NCBI RefSeq assembly: GCF_036655075.1
Contig: NZ_JAVVQU010000007.1
Coordinates: 1-64,000, forward strand
From: Holtiella sp036655075
Lineage (GTDB): Bacteria > Bacillota > Clostridia > Lachnospirales > Cellulosilyticaceae
DNA length: 64,000 nucleotides
Direction of reading: 5' to 3'
Shown here: positions 60,223-64,000 of the stretch, in pieces
Numbering within the stretch: the first letter of the stretch is position 1
Layout: each line of letters starts with the position of its first letter
Made by a program: the position numbers and the translations under genes
Notes under the pieces: model-generated
Told to the model about the DNA's origin: nothing
Seen by the model: the letters and a program-made list of their open reading frames with translations, nothing else
Database searches by the model: none

Positions 60223-61458
60223 TTAAATAGCCCAATTGCCCTCTTTAAGAATAGTTAAGTGTTCTCCTGATTCTGTTACACCTTCAATCGTTAAGTTTTT
60301 GCCACCTACCATAAAATCTACATGCGTTAATGAAGTATTTGCACCTGCTGCTTCTAGTTCCTCTTTACTCATCTTTGTTCCCCCCTCTAAAGTATCTGGG
60401 TAAGCACTTCCAATGGCAAAGTGACAAGAGGCATTTTCATCAAATAAAGTATTAAAGAAAATGATATCTGTATTAGATACTGGAGAGTCATCAGGTACGA
60501 TGGCCACTTCACCTAAGTAATGAGAGCCTTCATCCGTTTCAATAAGTCCTTTAAGTGTTTCGTAACCCTGATCAGCACTAAAGTCTACAATGCGTCCTTT
60601 TTCAAAATGGAGCACAAAGTTATCAACAAGGTTCCCTCCATAGCTTAAAGGTTTTGTAGAGGCCAGAGTTCCCTCTACACCGTATTTGTATGGCATAGTG
60701 AAGATTTCTTCTGTTGGCATATTGGCTACATAGTAAGTACCTACTTTATTCGCACTCCCACCACCTTGCCAAATATGTCCTTTGGGAAGCTCTACATACA
60801 AGTCTGTACCTGGTGCTCTATAATGAAGTTTGGTAAACTTTTTAGAGGTTAAGAACTTAGTCTTTTCTTCTAGCATCTTGGTATGTGCTTTCCAAGCTTC
60901 TACTGGACTTTCTTCATAAATACGTGTAGCAATAAAGATTTTATCCCAAAGTTTGTCTACAGCATCTTGGTCACTTGTAGCTTGTGGGAACACTTTATGT
61001 GCCCATTCTACAGTTGGGATAGAAGCCACGCACCATGCAATATCTCCATTTTGACTATAACGTCTAAAAGGTTCGAGTGCCATGCTGGCTGTCTTTTGCA
61101 TTGTTGCAATACGGGTCGGATCTATCTCTTTTAACAAGTCTGGATTAGAGGCTGAGATACTAATAAAAGCGCAGTTCTTCTCTGCTAATCTACGTTTGCC
61201 CTCTGCTACCCATTCAGGATATTCTAAAAAGGCTGCATCTGGTGCATACATATAGTTCACTTTATTTAATTCTTCATCTACATAGTCTACATAGACCTTC
61301 TTAGCACCTACTGCGTAAGCACATTGAGTAAGCGCCCTTGCAAAGTAAGCGGTTTGAATAGGTGCTGTAATCATAAGATATTGGTCTTGTTGAATATTAA
61401 CCCCTACTTCTACAATGAGTTTTGCATATTCTTCAATATTATTTTCTTTTGTTCTCAT
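60223..61458 (-). CDS. Aminopeptidase, M29 family (AmpS/PepS-like)
   Basis: This 411-aa cytosolic metallo-aminopeptidase of the M29 (thermophilic aminopeptidase) family has putative metal ligands in GVEGTLAST (Glu), YLGEVAIVP (Glu), ENASCHFAIGSAY (His) and LTHVDFMVGG (His, Asp). The N-terminal half begins NIEEYAKLIVEVGVNIQ. It trims N-terminal residues from peptides. I start at 61458 with GAGAGG about 9 nt upstream; an in-frame ATG three codons earlier is too close to the SD. It follows the DUF4250 gene by 18 bp. Confidence 0.92.
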   Translation of the reverse strand: MRTKENNIEEYAKLIVEVGVNIQQDQYLMITAPIQTAYFARALTQCAYAVGAKKVYVDYVDEELNKVNYMYAPDAAFLEYPEWVAEGKRRLAEKNCAFISISASNPDLLKEIDPTRIATMQKTASMALEPFRRYSQNGDIAWCVASIPTVEWAHKVFPQATSDQDAVDKLWDKIFIATRIYEESPVEAWKAHTKMLEEKTKFLTSKKFTKLHYRAPGTDLYVELPKGHIWQGGGSANKVGTYYVANMPTEEIFTMPYKYGVEGTLASTKPLSYGGNLVDNFVLHFEKGRIVDFSADQGYETLKGLIETDEGSHYLGEVAIVPDDSPVSNTDIIFFNTLFDENASCHFAIGSAYPDTLEGGTKMSKEELEAAGANTSLTHVDFMVGGKNLTIEGVTESGEHLTILKEGNWAI

Positions 61459-61476
61459 GCTTTTCATCCTCTCTTC

Positions 61477-61662
61477 TTATGAAACAAATTGATTAGTTGA
61501 TGTTTGATAGCTATAGCCAATGACATCCATTCTTCCAAGTAACTCTTCCATATCCATATCATAGCTTTTACAAAGTTCTTCTAAGGAGTTATATTCATCG
61601 CGTAATTTCATATTCACAATACTAAGCATCATATATGGGTCTTTTCTGTTTAAACTTTCCAT
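61477..61662 (-). CDS. DUF4250 domain protein, 61 aa
   Basis: This small protein matches the DUF4250 pattern: KDPYMMLSIVNMKLRDEYNSLEELC near the N-terminus, followed by a helix-turn-helix-like stretch and IGYSYQTSTNQF at the C-terminus. Family function is unknown. I start at 61662, with AGAGAGGG 8 nt upstream, rather than the longer frame to 61686. It is 18 bp before the M29 aminopeptidase gene and likely co-transcribed. Confidence 0.8.
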   Translation of the reverse strand: MESLNRKDPYMMLSIVNMKLRDEYNSLEELCKSYDMDMEELLGRMDVIGYSYQTSTNQFVS

Positions 61663-61773
61663 AACTTTTTCCCTCTCTTTTGTCAATTTAGGTCATTTTC
61701 TTATAATTAAAGCCATTATATCCCCTTCATTTTAGAGTGTCAACCAAACCTATACTTTATACACAGTATTGGG

Positions 61774-61801
61774 TTGTATCTGCATAATTATCTGATATAA
61801 T
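61774..61801 (+). promoter_or_regulatory. Sigma-A promoter of the folT unit
   Basis: TTGTAT (61774-61779), 16 bp, TATAAT (61796-61801), with an extended -10 (TGa just before TATAAT). It lies about 20 bp before the riboswitch. Confidence 0.75.
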
Positions 61802-61821
61802 ACTACTATCACTATAGACAG

Positions 61822-61923
61822 TTGGCAGAGTAGATGTAAGTGCGTTAAGTGCTAGTTGGACGGGAAGTTGCCACTAGACGAAAAGCTTTTGCTTGCGGTA
61901 CTTACGTCGCATTCCGCTGCCAA
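61822..61923 (+). ncRNA. THF (tetrahydrofolate) riboswitch
   Basis: The 5' and 3' arms TTGGCAG (61822-61828) and CTGCCAA (61917-61923) form P1. Between them lie the family's conserved GAGTAGATG, GCGTTAAGTGC, GGACGGGAAGTTGCC and a 3' GCATTCCGCTGCC. The aptamer precedes folT. A 5-bp hairpin CGCTG/CAGCG (61915-61919 with 61926-61930) competes with P1, possibly the switch. No terminator T-run follows, so translation control is more likely. Confidence 0.88.
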
Positions 61924-61960
61924 GTCAGCGCTTTCTAAATTCATTGGAGGTGCTTTAAAT

Positions 61961-62476
61961 ATGCAAAACAAAACAACTAAACTAGTGCTTCTTGCACTCC
62001 TCGTTGCACTCAATATCGTCTTAGTACGATTTGGTGCCATCTATCTCGGACCATCCCTTCGTATTACTTTTGGATTTATTCCAATTGTCATTATGGGGAT
62101 TTTATTTGGACCTGTATCTGCTGCCGTTGGGGCAGGTGTTGCCGACTTTATTGGTGCCATCCTCTTTCCTGCGGGAGGTGCTTATTTCCCTGGTTTTACA
62201 CTAAGCAGTATCGTTACAGGCTACATCTATGGAAAGATGTTATATGGTCATAAGCTGTCTATTACAAGAATTGTCGTGAGCAACTTACTCGTTATTCTCA
62301 TCGTTCAGCTGTTTATGAATTCCATATGGGTATCTATGCTTTATGATAAAGCATTTATTGTCCTTATTAGTACTAAAATCGTGAAGTCTCTGGCTATGCT
62401 TCCTATAGAAAGTGTAATGATTTTACTTACTTATAAGTACATTTCACCTGCATTTCTTAAATATGCTGAGCGTTAA
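61961..62476 (+). CDS. folT: Folate ECF transporter S component FolT
   Basis: This 171-aa integral membrane substrate-binding subunit has about six helices (VLLALLVALNIVLVRFG, TFGFIPIVIMGILFGPVSAAVGAGVADFIG). It captures folate and works with the shared EcfA/A'/T module encoded elsewhere. The S-component pattern GPVSAAVGAGVADFIGA is characteristic of FolT-type members. I start at 61961, with GGAGG 10 nt upstream; the longer frame would begin inside the riboswitch. The riboswitch above supports folate as ligand. Confidence 0.92.
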   Translation: MQNKTTKLVLLALLVALNIVLVRFGAIYLGPSLRITFGFIPIVIMGILFGPVSAAVGAGVADFIGAILFPAGGAYFPGFTLSSIVTGYIYGKMLYGHKLSITRIVVSNLLVILIVQLFMNSIWVSMLYDKAFIVLISTKIVKSLAMLPIESVMILLTYKYISPAFLKYAER

Positions 62477-62535
62477 AAATATATACAAATAAATAAATCA
62501 TAAACATATGCTTAGTCAATTGTTTATAGTGAACT

Positions 62536-62570
62536 AAAGGGGATGCTGCTAGTAATGCAACATCCCCTTT
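62536..62570. terminator. Bidirectional terminator between folT and histidine kinase
   Basis: AAAGGGGATG (62536-62545) pairs perfectly with CATCCCCTTT (62561-62570). It is placed between convergent genes. Confidence 0.87.
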
Positions 62571-62583
62571 CATGTCATATAAG

Positions 62584-64000
62584 TTAGGCTTTAAGTGAAA
62601 GTGATTTAAGCGTTTTAGACTTTGTATAGTGCATAAGAGGCAGTTTAATCGTGAATCTAGTCCCTTTATTTTCTTCACTTTCTACTTCTACCTTACCTTC
62701 ATGTAGCGTCACAAGCTTTTTCACCATAGTTAAACCAATGCCACTTCCTTCGTATTTTTCGCGGCTCTTATCTCCCCGGTACATCCTTTCAAAGATGTAG
62801 GGCATATCCTCTGTAGTCACGCCAATTCCTGTATCCTCAATGGACATGCATACCATCTTACCCTCTATATGGGTCGTCACTACAATACTCCCTGACTCTG
62901 TAAATTTAAATGCATTGGAAAAAAGATTCATTAAAATTTGCTTTAAGGCATTGTAATCTGCAAAAATGGTGACACGGTCTGTTTCTTTCAGATCAATTTT
63001 AAAATGAATTTGTCTTTCACGCGCTACTATTTTAAAGACATTGTACACTTCTTTAATACAACTATTCATATAGAGCTCTTGCCTATGCAAATCCGTTGTA
63101 CAATCCTCAACATTTTTAAGCTTATCTAGATTATTCAACATACTTCCAAAACGGACAACCTCTTGATAAAGCACTTGCATTTGGTCTTCATCAATTGGAT
63201 AAATCCCATCGATCATAGCCTCTAAGTTACTTTGTAAAATATGCAAAGGCGTACGAATCTCATGAGATAAATCTGAAATCAGCTTACGTCTTAAGGAATC
63301 TTGCTCATCTAACTTTTGAGCTAAGTAGTTCATACTATGCCGTAGATTTTCAATTTCTTTAATTTCACTTTTTTTGGTATATCGGGTGCGGTATTTGCCT
63401 TCTGCCAAGTCCACAGATGTCCTAGCTATTGCATAAATGGGCTTTGTAAATACCCCTGTAATATAAGCACCAATAGATGCAAAGCAGAGTAGGGCAATCA
63501 ACCCACTCCATATAATGCTTCGATTGATGCAGCTTTGGAAGACGATATCTGAGGTGGATAAAATACTTGAAGGAAAATAGCCAATACGGGCATACCCTAC
63601 TAAACCATAACTTTTAGCATGGATGGGAATGTCTTGAAAAGTATACACCTTTTCTTTATCCGGCAAGAATCTTGCCAAATAAGATGGACTTTGAAGCCCT
63701 TCTACTTCTTCCGCCAACTGCTCTTTTGTCTTTCCCCAAATAAGTGTCTTATCTGTATCTAGTATAGATAAAGAAAATTTACCACTTTGAGTCGTAATCA
63801 AAAACTCTTCTTCTATAGTATTTTCCCAACTTCCTTCTTGTTCATAAATTTCTTGAAGTTGCCTGACAATAATCTCACTGGTTTTTTCAATATTATCCTT
63901 AATATAAACTTTAAATTCTCTATCAATTGTAATATTTACAAAAAAAGCTGTTAAGAGGATCGTAAAAGTCCCTACACAAAGTAACAGCGCAAACAGTTGC
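62584..64000 (-). CDS. Two-component sensor histidine kinase (5' end beyond window)
   Basis: The frame stays open to the right edge of the window, at least 472 codons, so the protein is 5'-truncated here. From the edge: a transmembrane helix (FALLLCVGTFTILLTAFFV), an extracytoplasmic sensor region of about 150 aa, a second helix (IIWSGLIALLCFASIGAYITG), HAMP, HisKA with the H-box DLSHEIRTPLHI, then HATPase with the N-box LMNLFSNAFKF, G1 DTGIGV and G2 GSGIGLTMV. The partner response regulator is presumably encoded beyond the right edge. Signal unknown. Confidence 0.93.
   Translation of the reverse strand, partial: QLFALLLCVGTFTILLTAFFVNITIDREFKVYIKDNIEKTSEIIVRQLQEIYEQEGSWENTIEEEFLITTQSGKFSLSILDTDKTLIWGKTKEQLAEEVEGLQSPSYLARFLPDKEKVYTFQDIPIHAKSYGLVGYARIGYFPSSILSTSDIVFQSCINRSIIWSGLIALLCFASIGAYITGVFTKPIYAIARTSVDLAEGKYRTRYTKKSEIKEIENLRHSMNYLAQKLDEQDSLRRKLISDLSHEIRTPLHILQSNLEAMIDGIYPIDEDQMQVLYQEVVRFGSMLNNLDKLKNVEDCTTDLHRQELYMNSCIKEVYNVFKIVARERQIHFKIDLKETDRVTIFADYNALKQILMNLFSNAFKFTESGSIVVTTHIEGKMVCMSIEDTGIGVTTEDMPYIFERMYRGDKSREKYEGSGIGLTMVKKLVTLHEGKVEVESEENKGTRFTIKLPLMHYTKSKTLKSLSLKA

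Noticed and set aside
61856..61960. N-terminal extension of FolT into the riboswitch
   Set aside because: The extension is translated riboswitch sequence; the ATG at 61961 has GGAGG upstream and starts the membrane domain.
1..64000. tRNA, rRNA, IS elements, CRISPR arrays or replication origin
   Set aside because: Looked for on both strands; no cloverleaf-plus-CCA context, transposase, regularly spaced repeat array or DnaA-box cluster was seen.

Overview
This window is chromosomal DNA of an anaerobic, endospore-forming member of the Clostridia (Firmicutes). The evidence is a clostridial Csp/SleC germination set, spoVAA-AB-AC-AD-AE, spoIIAA-spoIIAB-sigF, a class III anaerobic ribonucleotide reductase, T-box and THF riboswitches, strong AGGAGG-type ribosome binding sites and AT-rich intergenic DNA. 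Gene content fits the Lachnospirales (a Cellulosilyticum-like organism is my guess), but the species cannot be fixed from sequence alone. No rRNA, tRNA, IS element or CRISPR array was seen. There is one 100-N assembly gap (57695-57794), inside a 17-bp tandem repeat.

Layout: 1-880 is the 5' part of a tyrosine integrase running off the left edge. 1034-2745 holds the paired GGGtGRT / NifU-like genes. 2841-5422 is a zinc/manganese ABC importer, followed by an exported M16C peptidase (5527-8316) and a LacX-like epimerase. 9439-10764 is the cortex hydrolase SleC. 12012-16408 is an ABC exporter-like operon built around a 780-aa extracytoplasmic protein. 16581-21786 is a three-gene csp operon with one intact protease, one with an altered serine motif and one Ser-to-Gly pseudoprotease. 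21903-32665 is a housekeeping and regulator block: lipase, exonuclease, nrdDG under NrdR boxes, asnA under an Asn T-box, divergent GntR/TetR regulators, ung, a YitT protein, a GIY-YIG protein and a two-domain P-loop protein behind a sigma-E-like promoter. 32766-37457 has a DUF4340 protein, two unknown proteins, PerR, and an Lrp-aminotransferase pair.

37752-40664 is the spoVA operon behind a near-consensus sigma-G promoter. 40777-50176 is a de novo purine cluster, transcribed purL-E-C-F-M-N-D, behind PurR boxes. 50524-53701 is the sigma-F operon with an upstream zinc-ribbon/TPR gene and a microprotein. 53881-58991 contains a CadC/SmtB-type ArsR regulator, two tandem RimK-like ATP-grasp ligases, an acidic membrane protein, a D-2-hydroxyacid dehydrogenase and the repeat/gap region. 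The right end has a Tim44-like/SPFH zinc-ribbon pair, an M29 aminopeptidase, a DUF4250 protein, folT under a THF riboswitch, and a sensor histidine kinase cut by the window edge.

The theme tying the window together is the spore cycle: forespore commitment (SpoIIAA/SpoIIAB/SigF), DPA channel (SpoVA), and germination proteolysis and cortex hydrolysis (Csp acting on SleC). Nucleotide supply (purine synthesis, NrdDG, folate uptake) and metal handling are interleaved. Most transcription units are compact, run on the minus strand, and end in strong, often bidirectional intrinsic terminators.
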